A stretch of 64,000 bases of DNA from Actinomycetes bacterium (GTDB taxonomy: Bacteria > Actinomycetota > Coriobacteriia > Anaerosomatales > Anaerosomataceae), in contig JALHJB010000006.1 in assembly GCA_022839745.1 (NCBI GenBank), forward strand, positions 1-64,000. Direction: 5' to 3'. The translations under genes and the position numbers were made by a program. Numbering within the stretch: the first letter of the stretch is position 1; each line of letters opens with the position of its first letter. The notes beneath the pieces were generated by a model that did no database searches, was not told the DNA's origin, and saw only the letters and a program-made list of their open reading frames with translations. Of this stretch, positions 35,861-44,756 are shown piece after piece.

Positions 35861-37467
35861 AACGTACGACCGCTCTGATCAGGGGCCCGGTCGGCCCCTC
35901 CGCGAAGGATGTCGCCCAGTGCGGCCACCACGGAGGGATCGAACTGGGTCCCTGCTTTGTCGTGCAGTTCCTCCATCGCGGCGGCGATGGTGCATGCGCT
36001 GCGGTACGGACGGTCGGATGTCATCGCTACAAAGGCGTCCGCGACTGCCAGGATACGCGCGCCGATCGGGATCCCGTCCCCGCTCATCCCGTGGCTGTAG
36101 CCATGACCGTCGAACCACTCGTGATGGTGATACACGATCGGCACGACGTTCCTGAGCGCGGGCGCCTCCGCGAGTATGTCGGCGGCTATTTGCGGATGCA
36201 GCTTGAGGAGCGCGCGCTCTATGGTGGTGAGCGGCCGGTCGCAGTGCGTGATGCCATCGCCTACCGACGCCATCCCGATGTCGTGCAGCAGCGCGGCGAT
36301 CCGCAGCGCGTTGCGGTCGTCCTCATCGAGGTCGAACACCGCTCCGAGCGCGTCGGCGTACTCGAGCACCCGCTCGGTGCCGCCACGCGAGTACGGGTCC
36401 TTGGTCTCAAGCGCGATAGCGAGCGCCTTGAGCGTGTCGAAGTAGATCGCGCGGGACTCCTCGACGGCCCTCGCGTTACGGAGCGCGGTTGCGGTCTGCT
36501 TCCCAAGCAGCGCGACCGTGTCGAGGTGGGTGTCGGTGAAACGTGCCGGATACGAGCGGCTCCCAACGTTCAGGACCCCCAGTGTGCCGTCGTCGTCAGC
36601 GATCGGTACCGAGACCGCCGAGCGGACACCGTGGCGGCGTGCGGCCGGGCTCTTGGCCAGAAGGTCCTCCACCAACAGAGGCTGGCCGGAGGCGAGGACC
36701 CACCCTGCGATCCCCTCCCCCTCGCCCAGTTCGGTGTCACGGACGACCTCCTCCGGGAGGCCTCGTGAGTGCTCGATACGCAGTCGGCCCGACCTCGGGT
36801 CGAGGAGCATGACGCTGCCGGTCTGCGCGCCGGTCATCTCCATCGCTCGGGCGAGCGCAGTCTCCACGACCTCATGCGGATCGAGGATCCTGCTGAGTTC
36901 CCGGGCAGCATCGACCAGCCGACGGGCGGTCATGAGCTCCATGTCCGCCACATAGAGGGCGAGCGTGCCTGCGAGCGAGCCGAGGAGCGGTGCAGTGATC
37001 GCCGGAAGCATGCGCGCATCAGGCTCATCGGTCGCATGGATGTCTATGGCGGCAACCCCACGATGCGCGCCGGCCTCAACGGGCAGTGCAAAGCGCCAGG
37101 TGGTGGTGGTCTGCCCGCCCACGCGCAGGCGCGAGATCGCACCGCGTGCTACCCGCCTCTCGCGATACGCGCGCGCTACAGGGTCGTCATCCTCGAAGCG
37201 GACCGGCTGTCCGTGTGGCGCGAACGGACCGACAGCGTCGAGCATCCGCATCGTGGAGGAGCGTCCGTCGGCAAGCCAGAGGTGGGTCGCGGCCACACTG
37301 CCGAGGTCCGCGGCGGCGTCACGCAGGTACTGCAGGACCACCTGCGTCTCGAGCGCGGGTGGCACGCGTACTCCAACAGCGGCAGGCCGGCGGGACGTCT
37401 CATGGGCGCGTGGGTCAGTGGCGGTCTGATCGACCGCGCTGTGATCCCGGTTTGCGTCGACCCCCAT
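35857..37467 (-). CDS. GAF-GAF-HD-GYP signalling protein with altered active site
   Basis: A 536-residue cytoplasmic protein. A divergent GAF domain covers about 40-175, a second, clearer GAF about 185-335 (LDPHEVVETALARAME, GEGIAGWVL, VSVPIADDDGTLGVLNVGS), and an HD-GYP-type domain about 345-515. The HD pair is H395-D396 (LLHDIG) and the HHE cluster 448-450 is present. Two family residues differ: the usual GHSER reads GGTER (G363), and GYP reads GYS (456-458). It may be a weak or ligand-binding c-di-GMP phosphodiesterase, or a general HD phosphohydrolase. The ATG at 37467 has GGGAGGA before it. No sensor membrane segment is present. Confidence 0.85.
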   Translation of the reverse strand: MGVDANRDHSAVDQTATDPRAHETSRRPAAVGVRVPPALETQVVLQYLRDAAADLGSVAATHLWLADGRSSTMRMLDAVGPFAPHGQPVRFEDDDPVARAYRERRVARGAISRLRVGGQTTTTWRFALPVEAGAHRGVAAIDIHATDEPDARMLPAITAPLLGSLAGTLALYVADMELMTARRLVDAARELSRILDPHEVVETALARAMEMTGAQTGSVMLLDPRSGRLRIEHSRGLPEEVVRDTELGEGEGIAGWVLASGQPLLVEDLLAKSPAARRHGVRSAVSVPIADDDGTLGVLNVGSRSYPARFTDTHLDTVALLGKQTATALRNARAVEESRAIYFDTLKALAIALETKDPYSRGGTERVLEYADALGAVFDLDEDDRNALRIAALLHDIGMASVGDGITHCDRPLTTIERALLKLHPQIAADILAEAPALRNVVPIVYHHHEWFDGHGYSHGMSGDGIPIGARILAVADAFVAMTSDRPYRSACTIAAAMEELHDKAGTQFDPSVVAALGDILRGGADRAPDQSGRTF

Positions 37468-37546
37468 CGCGTCCTCCCGGCGCACCAGCGTTCGGCACAT
37501 CATATGTGATGCGCTACGCATTGTATCGGCGAACGGGGTCGTCCAC

Positions 37547-38206
37547 TCAAGAGGCAGCGCGAAGAACGAACAGGAGCGCAGAGCCAGTGTGCACCCGGGC
37601 ACTCACGGTGCCGCCCGACGCCCTGTTGCTGAGCCCGAGCGATGACAGCGCGCCAAGCGCGCACTCCTGAAGGGGCCACCGCACGCCGTCGATCGATACC
37701 ACCGACTCACCGGCCACCGTGAAGAGGCTGATGGTGGTGCCCGCAGGTACGGCCAGCGCGCAGTGCGGGCGGAACCGTGCATCGAGCGCGTAGCAATCGA
37801 ATCCCGGCTCGCAGCCAACGCCCTGCAGGTCGGCGGAGCGTGCGAGCGTGCCGAGTGCGGCGAGCGTGTGGTCGAGCCTGTCGCTGAAGGCAGCGGTGAA
37901 GGTCACCTCGCGCGCCCCGGTCTCGCGTGCGTACATGAGGGCGAGATCGAGGTCGCTCGCGTCCTTGTCGCGCGGATGAGCGACGATCGTGGCGCCGGCC
38001 TTCCGGGCCTGGTCGAGAGCGTCCGGCGACGTGGAGTCGAAATCCCCCACCACCGCGTCAGGCATCCGGCCGGAGTCCAGACACAGCGTGAGCCCGGCGT
38101 CGGCCGCTATCACCCGGCGTGCGGACGATAGCAACCGCGGGTAGTGGCCGGTGGCATCCGTTGCCGGTGCCGCCCCTACGACCAGGGTGTCGATGCGAGC
38201 GGTCAC
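37547..38206 (-). CDS. thiN: Thiamine pyrophosphokinase
   Basis: Makes thiamine diphosphate from thiamine and ATP. The 219-residue protein has the acidic substrate motifs AADAGL, VVGDFDS and HPRDKDASDLDLAL, and a C-terminal beta-rich domain. The GTG at 38206 overlaps the thiT stop in a GTGA. Together with thiT and the upstream TPP riboswitch it forms a thiamine salvage unit. Confidence 0.92.
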   Translation of the reverse strand: MTARIDTLVVGAAPATDATGHYPRLLSSARRVIAADAGLTLCLDSGRMPDAVVGDFDSTSPDALDQARKAGATIVAHPRDKDASDLDLALMYARETGAREVTFTAAFSDRLDHTLAALGTLARSADLQGVGCEPGFDCYALDARFRPHCALAVPAGTTISLFTVAGESVVSIDGVRWPLQECALGALSSLGLSNRASGGTVSARVHTGSALLFVLRAAS

Positions 38207-38775
38207 GAGCGGTGGCCGCCGAACTGCCGCATCAGCGGTGGCAGAACGGCAAAGGCAACGACAGCGCTTGCGACTGCCGACACCAGCACGAAGGAGTTGT
38301 ACAGCCCCGAGTACACCAGCGGCGCCTGTCCCGCTTCGATCGCGTAGCTGGAGAAGAACACCAGCCCAGACGCCACGTGAGCGGCGTAGCGGCCGAGCGC
38401 GCCGAGCGCGATGCCCGGCAGCGATGCCTGCCAGAACGACGCGGTGAACCGGTCGGCGGCCGCGAGCCGTGCGGCGCGCGCGGCGAAGACACCGGCGAGT
38501 CCGCACAGGCCGTAGGCCACGGGGTAGTCGAGCAGCACCTGGAGCGGGTGGTATACGTACGGCTCGAGCGCCAGGTCCACCAGGCCGTACAGCGCACCAG
38601 CGGTGACGCCCACGATCGGCCCGCGGAGAAGCGCCAGCACGAAGATCGGCAGCATGGTGAGCGAGAGACTGCCACCCTGTGGCATCTGCCAGACCCCGAT
38701 CAACCCGAGCACCGCGCTGAGCGCGATGGTGAGACCGACCTCGGCGGCGATACGTACCTGTGAACCCTTGATCAC
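38203..38775 (-). CDS. thiT: Thiamine-specific ECF transporter S-component ThiT
   Basis: A 190-residue membrane protein with about six segments that captures thiamine for the ECF energising module. It shows the family stretch GLIGVWQMPQGGSLSLTMLPIFVLALLRG, split here by gene context only, plus GALYGLVDL and LDYPVAYGLCG. The start is the GTG at 38775, which has GGAAGGGG 6-7 bp before it; the ATG 14 codons upstream lacks a ribosome site. No ecfA or ecfT is adjacent; the set at 54-56.7 kb probably serves it. Confidence 0.92.
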   Translation of the reverse strand: MIKGSQVRIAAEVGLTIALSAVLGLIGVWQMPQGGSLSLTMLPIFVLALLRGPIVGVTAGALYGLVDLALEPYVYHPLQVLLDYPVAYGLCGLAGVFAARAARLAAADRFTASFWQASLPGIALGALGRYAAHVASGLVFFSSYAIEAGQAPLVYSGLYNSFVLVSAVASAVVAFAVLPPLMRQFGGHRS

Positions 38776-38854
38776 GACAGGCCCCTTCCCGATGACGAGT
38801 CCGCACGGAAGCAGCATGCGTGAGAGGGCGGTGCCGGAACAGCCGACACTCCGT

Positions 38855-38935
38855 GGTGCTGCCCCGCATTACCGGAACAGTCATTCGGTCGCGACATGCG
38901 TCGCCTCTCAGCCGCCGTAGCAGCTCCCGATACGG
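38855..38935 (-). promoter_or_regulatory. TPP riboswitch (THI element) upstream of thiT
   Basis: Read on the minus strand, the segment begins CGGGAGC, has the diagnostic CTGAGA (38906-38911), a small GCGAC/GTCGC hairpin, and then GACCG and TTCCGGTAATGC. This is the order of the TPP aptamer, and thiamine genes follow directly. A second hairpin (TGTCGG/CCGGCA) and the thiT ribosome site lie downstream, which fits translational or terminator control. Binding was not tested. Confidence 0.85.
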
Positions 38936-38981
38936 TGATTACGGGGTTCATCGTGCCACACCGGCACGCGAAACGGCAAGC

Positions 38982-39998
38982 CTACTGCATCTTCTGGAGG
39001 AACGGATACGGGTTGACCGCGGCGCCACCGCCGGGATGGATCTCGAAGTGCAGGTGCGGGGCGCTTGCAGAAGCGTTGCCGGTACTGCCGACGTACCCGA
39101 TGACCTGCCCGGCCTGCACACGACCCGAGGTGACCTCATAGCTGTTGAGGTGTGCGTAGTAGAACGCCCAGCCGTTATCGGCGGTGAGCCAGATCGTCTT
39201 CCCGCCGAGACTGTTCTCTTTGGACCGTACCGTCCCACTCAAGACCGCCACGCACGGGGTACCGGTGGCCGCCATGATGTCCGTGCCCTTGTGGGTCCTG
39301 CCTCCGGAGCGGGCGGCGCCCCAGGTGTCGTTGTAGTAGTTGGGGCCTCGCACCGGGAACACCATGCCATTCGGGCCGGCCTTGGCGGTGGTGGTGCCGG
39401 TCCGCGCCTTCTCTGCCGCGATGGCGGCCTCGAGCTTCTTCTGGAGCTTGGTGTACTCGGCCTGCTGGGCCTTGAGTTCGCGCTCGATGCGCTCGGCTTC
39501 CTTCTTGAGCGCGGCGGCCTCCTCGGCCTGCGACTTCTCGAGCGCTTCGAGTTGCGCCTTCTGCGCCGCAAGCTCCTCACGGGCGGTCTTGGCCTCCGCG
39601 ATCAAGCTTGCGTCCGAGTCGTTGATGCGCTGCACGTACTGAAGGCGCGTCAGCATCTCATCGAAGTCGCTTGCCGAGAGCAGGATGGCCATGTAGTCGT
39701 ACGAACCGGTCCGGTACATCGCGGCCGCGCGGGCGCTCAGCCGCTGTCCGACCTCGGCCACTTTGCCCTCGGCCTCGCCGATGCCGCGGTCCACATCGGC
39801 CATCTCAGCACGCGTCTTGTCGAGTTGCCAGTACGCCGCCGAGTATGCCTCGCCGGCCTTCTGCACCTCGTCTTTGAGCTGCTTGATCTGGTCCTGCAGG
39901 CGCTGCACTTCCGTGGGCGCCGCGGCGGTGGCCGCCGGGAACACCATAGAGGCGGTCATGAGGGCCACAAGCAGCCAAGCCGTGAAGCGTTTACGCAT
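38982..39998 (-). CDS. Exported coiled-coil M23 (LytM) endopeptidase
   Basis: A 338-residue secreted peptidoglycan hydrolase or hydrolase activator. It has a signal peptide (about 1-26, ending ATAAA), long coiled coils (about 28-95 and 125-200) and a C-terminal M23 domain. The zinc ligands and catalytic residues are present: H236 and D240 (HKGTD), H283 (YYAHL), H315 and H317 (PHLHFE). The coiled coil plus LytM layout resembles EnvC and PcsB-like division hydrolases. The gap to the PASTA gene is 53 bp. Confidence 0.92.
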   Translation of the reverse strand: MRKRFTAWLLVALMTASMVFPAATAAAPTEVQRLQDQIKQLKDEVQKAGEAYSAAYWQLDKTRAEMADVDRGIGEAEGKVAEVGQRLSARAAAMYRTGSYDYMAILLSASDFDEMLTRLQYVQRINDSDASLIAEAKTAREELAAQKAQLEALEKSQAEEAAALKKEAERIERELKAQQAEYTKLQKKLEAAIAAEKARTGTTTAKAGPNGMVFPVRGPNYYNDTWGAARSGGRTHKGTDIMAATGTPCVAVLSGTVRSKENSLGGKTIWLTADNGWAFYYAHLNSYEVTSGRVQAGQVIGYVGSTGNASASAPHLHFEIHPGGGAAVNPYPFLQKMQ

Positions 39999-40051
39999 GG
40001 ATCAGTCCCTTACACGCAGCGGGCGCCAACGCCTGATCTTACCACGGAGCA

Positions 40052-41119
40052 TCACGAGCCGTAGGCGTCGCCGACGGCGCGGTAGATGCCACGTGCGACT
40101 TCATCGGCCCACGCGGGGTCGCGGAAACGGGCGGTGTCGCCTGTATCGGTGGTGTCGCCGAGCCGCAGCCGGACGCCGGTTCCAGGGAATCCCGCAAGCA
40201 CGGGATCGTCGGTCACAGCAGGTGTGTTGACGCGCCCGCCCGGCAGACGAAGCGCCGCGGTGACAGCCCTGGCGAATTCGTCGGCGGCGGGCTGCAAGGG
40301 GGTTGCGCGGTACAGCACGGTCACACCGGAGCCGGTGTCGCGCGCCACGTCGAGACCGATGAACACGCTCGCGGTGGATTCGCGCGACGCGGCGACCCTG
40401 TCGCCACGCGTGACCTGGTCGGTGCTGGAGGAACGCGTGAGCATCGCGTCGGCCCCTGATGCCTGAAGGAGCGCTACCAGGCGCCGGGCGACTTCCAGTG
40501 CAGGGTCGCCTTCCACGAGATCGCCGCCGGGCGCTGGATCCACCAGCACGCCGACGTCGGCAAGGTCGTACGGAAGCAGGACGTCGCCGGAGCCACTGGC
40601 GCCGGGCACGGTGATGCGTATCGTGTCGCCGAGGTTCACGAGCGTGCCGGGCGCCGGGTACATCTCAAGGACGACGACACGGGTCTCCTCGGAGGAGCTC
40701 TCTCGCTCGGTGAATTTGAGTCCGGCAGCGGTGAGCTCCGACTTCGCCTCGACTACCGGAACGCCTACGAGGTCGGGCACTCGCACGGTTTGACTGCCCA
40801 CCGAGACCGTGAGCACGACCTCGGTTCCCGGTGCGACGAGCGTTCCCGGCGCCGGCTCCTGGGCGAGCACGCCGCCTTCTGCGACACCGGGCGAGACGAG
40901 TGCGCCCCCGACGGTTCCCACGAGCGAAGCGGCAGCCAGCGACTCCATGGCGGCGTCGGACTGCACGCCGAGGAGATCGGGCACGGCCACGAGCCGCGAA
41001 CGGTAGACCAGGACGCCTGCGACGACGGCCCCGATCACGAGGGTGACCACCACAACGGCCGCGATGATCGCGGTCTTGGGCACGAGCGAACGGTGTGTTC
41101 GTGTTGTCTTCTCGGTCAC
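40052..41119 (-). CDS. Membrane PASTA protein with degenerate amidase_3 domain
   Basis: A 355-residue protein: a short cytoplasmic tail, one membrane segment (about 17-39), two PASTA repeats (about 44-108 and 112-172), and a C-terminal domain (about 190-352) that follows the N-acetylmuramoyl-L-alanine amidase (amidase_3) pattern. Key residues are lost: the zinc His of DPGHGG is replaced in DPAPGG (P197), the second His of FISIH is Asp in FIGLD (D257), and the LVE catalytic Glu is absent. The end pattern ARFRDPAWADEVARGI still matches. It is likely a muropeptide-binding, non-catalytic cell-wall factor. The GTG at 41119 lies 7 bases after TATACT, so the mRNA may be leaderless. Confidence 0.82.
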   Translation of the reverse strand: MTEKTTRTHRSLVPKTAIIAAVVVVTLVIGAVVAGVLVYRSRLVAVPDLLGVQSDAAMESLAAASLVGTVGGALVSPGVAEGGVLAQEPAPGTLVAPGTEVVLTVSVGSQTVRVPDLVGVPVVEAKSELTAAGLKFTERESSSEETRVVVLEMYPAPGTLVNLGDTIRITVPGASGSGDVLLPYDLADVGVLVDPAPGGDLVEGDPALEVARRLVALLQASGADAMLTRSSSTDQVTRGDRVAASRESTASVFIGLDVARDTGSGVTVLYRATPLQPAADEFARAVTAALRLPGGRVNTPAVTDDPVLAGFPGTGVRLRLGDTTDTGDTARFRDPAWADEVARGIYRAVGDAYGS

Positions 41120-41126
41120 GCAGCGC

Positions 41127-41132
41127 AGTATA
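41127..41132 (-). promoter_or_regulatory. TATACT -10 directly before the PASTA gene
   Basis: TATACT ends 7 bases before the GTG, and there is no ribosome site, suggesting a leaderless transcript. An inverted repeat CAAGTG/CACTTG lies just upstream. No good -35 is seen. Confidence 0.5.
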
Positions 41133-41215
41133 GCAAGTGTTCTGCCGCACTTGCCGCACGGTGGTACCAGGGGTATCCTGCTGGCTCGTCCCCCGAACCG
41201 TTGGATGGAGCAGCT

Positions 41216-41494
41216 ATGCCCGCATACGACTACCGATGCACTGCGTGCGATCACGTATTCGAGGTCGTGCGCGCGATATCCGACCGCGCGGAGGTGGTGT
41301 GCCCCACGTGCGAAGCCCCCGCGAAGCGCCTGTTCTCGCCGGTCGGCGTGGTGTTCAAGGGCTCGGGATTCCACAACACCGACTATCGTCCTCGTCCCAA
41401 GAGCGAGGAGCCCTCCCCTTCCGGGAAGGACTCCTGTGGTGGTTCGAGCGACAGTTGCGCTTCGTGTCCCGCGTCGACGGGAAGCGCGGACTAG
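41216..41494 (+). CDS. FmdB family zinc ribbon protein
   Basis: A 92-residue small protein with an N-terminal zinc ribbon, MPAYDYRCTACDHVFEVV...VCPTCE (two CxxC pairs), typical of FmdB putative regulatory proteins. The tail is Ser/Cys-rich (CGGSSDSCASC). Function is unknown; members are often tied to regulation or RNA/protein binding. Its TAG overlaps the glpX stop in a shared CTAG. Confidence 0.85.
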   Translation: MPAYDYRCTACDHVFEVVRAISDRAEVVCPTCEAPAKRLFSPVGVVFKGSGFHNTDYRPRPKSEEPSPSGKDSCGGSSDSCASCPASTGSAD

Positions 41495-42456
41495 TCCATC
41501 CGCACCCAGAACTTCTCGCTGCCTGTCCGGTGGACGGTCTCCACGAAGCGAACGGTCCCCGTGCTGTTCTCCATGGCGATCGAGTGGGTCCGTGAGCCCT
41601 GGCCGAAGTACTTCACGCCACGCAGCAGCTCGCCGTCGGTCACGCCGGTGGCGATGAACGCGGCCTCATCCGTGTTCACCAGGGTGTCCATCTCGAGGAT
41701 CCCGTCGATCTGCGGTGTTCCCATCTCAATGGCGCGCGCCTTCTCCTGCTCGTTGCGCCATGCGAACCGGCCCATGAAGCAGCCACCGATGCACTTCATC
41801 GCAGCGCATGCGAGAACGCCCTCAGGAGCGGCGCCGATGCCGAGGTAGAGGTGGATGCCGGTGCCCTCGATCGCGGTTGCCACGGCGCCGAAGACGTCGC
41901 CGTCGGAGATGAGCCGGATCCGTGCGCCCGCGGCGCGCACCTCGGCGATGAGGTCCTTGTGGCGGTCGCGATCGAGGATGCAGACCACGATGTCCTCAAC
42001 CGGCCGCTTGAGCGCCTTGGCCACGTTCCGGACGTTCTCCGTGGGGCTCAGATCGATGTGCACGGCACTGGCGGCAGCGGGTCCCACGGCGACCTTGTTC
42101 ATGTAGGTGTCAGGGGCGTGGAGCAGCGACCCCTTCGGGCCGAACGCCAGCACGGCAAGCGAGTTGGGCTGTCCGTAGGCGGTGAGGTTGGTGCCCTCGA
42201 GCGGGTCGACGGCGATATCGATGGGCTCGCCTCCGCATCCCACCTTCTCGCCGATGAAGAGCATCGGCGCCTCGTCACGCTCACCCTCGCCGATCACGAT
42301 CGTGCCGTCGATGCCCACGCGGTTGAACGCGCGACGCATTCCCTCCACGGCCGCGTCGTCCGCAGCATGCTTGTCGCCCTTCCCCATCCAGCGACCGGCG
42401 GCAAGCGCCGCCGCCTCGGTGACTTCAAGCATCTCGACGATACGGGTCGTTTGCAT
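41491..42456 (-). CDS. glpX: Class II fructose-1,6-bisphosphatase GlpX
   Basis: A gluconeogenic phosphatase, 321 residues. Metal and substrate motifs are seen: KGDKHAADDAAVEGM, IGEGERDEAPML, DPLEGTNL, RLISDGDVFGAV and MGRFAWRNEQE. The ATG at 42456 has AAGGAGG before it. It lies 22 bp after rsmB, so it may ride on the def-fmt-rsmB transcript. Confidence 0.95.
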   Translation of the reverse strand: MQTTRIVEMLEVTEAAALAAGRWMGKGDKHAADDAAVEGMRRAFNRVGIDGTIVIGEGERDEAPMLFIGEKVGCGGEPIDIAVDPLEGTNLTAYGQPNSLAVLAFGPKGSLLHAPDTYMNKVAVGPAAASAVHIDLSPTENVRNVAKALKRPVEDIVVCILDRDRHKDLIAEVRAAGARIRLISDGDVFGAVATAIEGTGIHLYLGIGAAPEGVLACAAMKCIGGCFMGRFAWRNEQEKARAIEMGTPQIDGILEMDTLVNTDEAAFIATGVTDGELLRGVKYFGQGSRTHSIAMENSTGTVRFVETVHRTGSEKFWVRMD

Positions 42457-42478
42457 AGCCCCTCCTTCGGTCGTGCGC

Positions 42479-43819
42479 CTATGCGTCGTTGCGTCGCAAC
42501 ACGGCGACGAAGTGCCCATCCGGGCCCTGCGTCGTCGGCCACGACTGAAACACACCATCATCGTTCAGGAACCTTGACCACACATCGGGTACGATCCCGA
42601 CAAGCGGCTCCAGCATGAACCCGCCGCCCGCCGTGCTGTCGAGGAACCCCCGCACCACTGCCTCGTTCTCAGTGCGCGCGACACTGCAGGTAGAGTACAC
42701 CAACCGGCCTCCTGCCCGAACCACCTCCGAAAGCCCCTCCAGGAGCGAACTCTGGAGCGCGGCCATGCGCCGGACATCATCGGGCGTGATGCGCCACCGC
42801 TTCTCAGGGTAGCGGCGCAGCGTGCCGAGCCCGGTGCACGGCGCGTCGAGCACGACGGTGTCGAACGCCTCATGACCGAACAACGTGGACGCGTATGCGG
42901 CGTCCCCGACGGTCACCGAGACCTCGGGCACGCAAGAGCTGTCGAGCCGCTCACGAAGACGCGCGGCCTTCCCGGCATGGAGCTCCAGGGCGGTGATCCG
43001 CGCCGGCCCACCGCTGCGCACGGCGATCGCCTGCAGGCACACGGTCTTGTTGCCGCGACCCGCGCCGGCATCGAGGATGCGCGCACCGGGAATGGGCTGC
43101 GCGGCCGCCGGGGCGATCTGTGCCGCCGCGTCCATCGAGAACCACGCGCCGCCGGTGCCGCCATGAGCCGCGGCGGGACGTCCGAGCAAGAAGCAGTCGG
43201 GGTCAGGCGGCGCGGGCAGAGGTTCTGCTGGCGCGAGTTCGCTCAGTGCCGACTCACGCGTTGCCATGAACGGATCGAGACGGATGAACGAGGGTGCGGG
43301 CTCGGCGGATGCAAGGAGCGCCTCCCGGCCTCTGGCGGGGCCGAGGGAGTCCAGGTACTCATCGACGATCCAGCGGGGACATCCGCACACGCGGGCCAGC
43401 GCGTCGAGGTCGGTCTGGGGGTCTCCCCACGGGAACTCCGGAGCCGCGTCGGCCAGCCTGTGGGCCACGGCGTTCACAAGACCCGCCGCCTGTGGGCGGA
43501 TCAGGCGTGCGGCGGCCACCGCCTGGTCCACGACCGCGTATACGGGCGACCGGCCATACAGGAGCTCGTACGCGGCAAGCCGCAGGACATCACGGATCCG
43601 CGGTTCGATCTTCCCTCGCGCGAATCGGCCTATAGCGTCGTCGAGCACGCCCTGCGTGCCGAGGACACCGTAGACGAGGTGCGTGGTGAGGGCCGTGTCG
43701 TCCGCGGACAGACGTGCGCTATGGAGTTCCGCCGTGAGCGCGGCCCCGCTGAACGCACCGTCCTTGCGGACGCGGCCGAGGACCTTGAGAGCGCTCGTCC
43801 TCGCGGCAGCGACGCTCAC
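42479..43819 (-). CDS. rsmB: 16S rRNA (cytosine-967-C5)-methyltransferase RsmB
   Basis: A 446-residue m5C methyltransferase. The N-terminal NusB-like RNA-binding domain (about 5-140) precedes a catalytic domain with ILDAGAGRGNKT, the motif DAPCTGLGTLRRYPE, and the nucleophile Cys in STCSVARTENE. The GTG at 43819 overlaps the fmt stop (GTGA). No strong ribosome site is seen, so coupling is assumed. Confidence 0.93.
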   Translation of the reverse strand: MSVAAARTSALKVLGRVRKDGAFSGAALTAELHSARLSADDTALTTHLVYGVLGTQGVLDDAIGRFARGKIEPRIRDVLRLAAYELLYGRSPVYAVVDQAVAAARLIRPQAAGLVNAVAHRLADAAPEFPWGDPQTDLDALARVCGCPRWIVDEYLDSLGPARGREALLASAEPAPSFIRLDPFMATRESALSELAPAEPLPAPPDPDCFLLGRPAAAHGGTGGAWFSMDAAAQIAPAAAQPIPGARILDAGAGRGNKTVCLQAIAVRSGGPARITALELHAGKAARLRERLDSSCVPEVSVTVGDAAYASTLFGHEAFDTVVLDAPCTGLGTLRRYPEKRWRITPDDVRRMAALQSSLLEGLSEVVRAGGRLVYSTCSVARTENEAVVRGFLDSTAGGGFMLEPLVGIVPDVWSRFLNDDGVFQSWPTTQGPDGHFVAVLRRNDA

Positions 43820-44736
43820 CGCGTGCACCGCCAGCACACGTCTTCCGTGAGCCGGGCGCCACGCGCCCAGTCCACGCCGGACATGTCGCCCTTGCCCGCT
43901 GGCCGCAGCACGTCGAGCCTGAGTCCGCCATCGGAGAATCCGAGCACCGGTGCGCCGTCGATCAGGCAGACGCCGCCCGCGGGATCTGCGGTACCGACAG
44001 GCGTAGCGCGTACAACGGTCACCTCGCGATCGCCAAGGCACGCACGCGCGGGCGCCCGGCGTGTGGCAGCGCGCACGCGCCGAAACGCCTCGTCAACAGA
44101 CAGCTCGGGGCGCAACGCCACGTCGTCTTTGGTGATCTTAGCGGCGTAGGTGACGCGATCCTCATCCTGCGGGACCCAGGACACCTCGCCTGTCTGGATC
44201 CTGCCGAGGACCTCAAGCAGCGCCTCCGCGCCCGCGGTGGCCATCTCGGCCTCGATCTCATCGGCGTACCGGTCGCCTATCACGACACGCCGCTGCAGCG
44301 CGTATGGGCCGGTATCAAGCCCGGCCTCCATGAGCATGATGCTCACCCCGGTCTCCTCGTCGCCGGCGAGGATCGAGCGCTGGATCGGCGCGGCGCCGCG
44401 GTAGAGCGGAAGCAGCGAAGCGTGAACGTTGACGCATCCATGGGGAGGTATCGCGAGCACCTCGGGCGGGAGGAGCATCCCGAACGCCGCGACGCAGATC
44501 ACATCGGGTGATGCCGAGGCGATCACGTCGGCGGATTCGCCCCGCAAGGACGTTTGCTGGAAGACCGGGATGCCGAGCCGCTCGGCGGCCTCCTTGACAG
44601 GCGAGGGCCGGGCGCAGGTGCCCCTGCCAGCGACCCTGTCCGGCTGCGTCACCACGAGCTCGACCTCGTGGTGCGTAGCGACCGCGTCCAGAGACGGCAC
44701 CGCGAACGCGGGTGTACCCATGAAGACGATACGCAC
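43816..44736 (-). CDS. fmt: Methionyl-tRNA formyltransferase
   Basis: Formylates initiator Met-tRNA. The 306-residue protein has VFMGTPAFAVPSL, the folate/catalytic motif HASLLPLYRGAAPIQ near 105-119, and GVSIMLMEAGLDTGP. The start is GTG 44736. It sits 20 bp after def, the standard def-fmt-rsmB order. Confidence 0.96.
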   Translation of the reverse strand: MRIVFMGTPAFAVPSLDAVATHHEVELVVTQPDRVAGRGTCARPSPVKEAAERLGIPVFQQTSLRGESADVIASASPDVICVAAFGMLLPPEVLAIPPHGCVNVHASLLPLYRGAAPIQRSILAGDEETGVSIMLMEAGLDTGPYALQRRVVIGDRYADEIEAEMATAGAEALLEVLGRIQTGEVSWVPQDEDRVTYAAKITKDDVALRPELSVDEAFRRVRAATRRAPARACLGDREVTVVRATPVGTADPAGGVCLIDGAPVLGFSDGGLRLDVLRPAGKGDMSGVDWARGARLTEDVCWRCTR

Positions 44737-44756
44737 GTGCCGGCTCCTCGCAAAGG

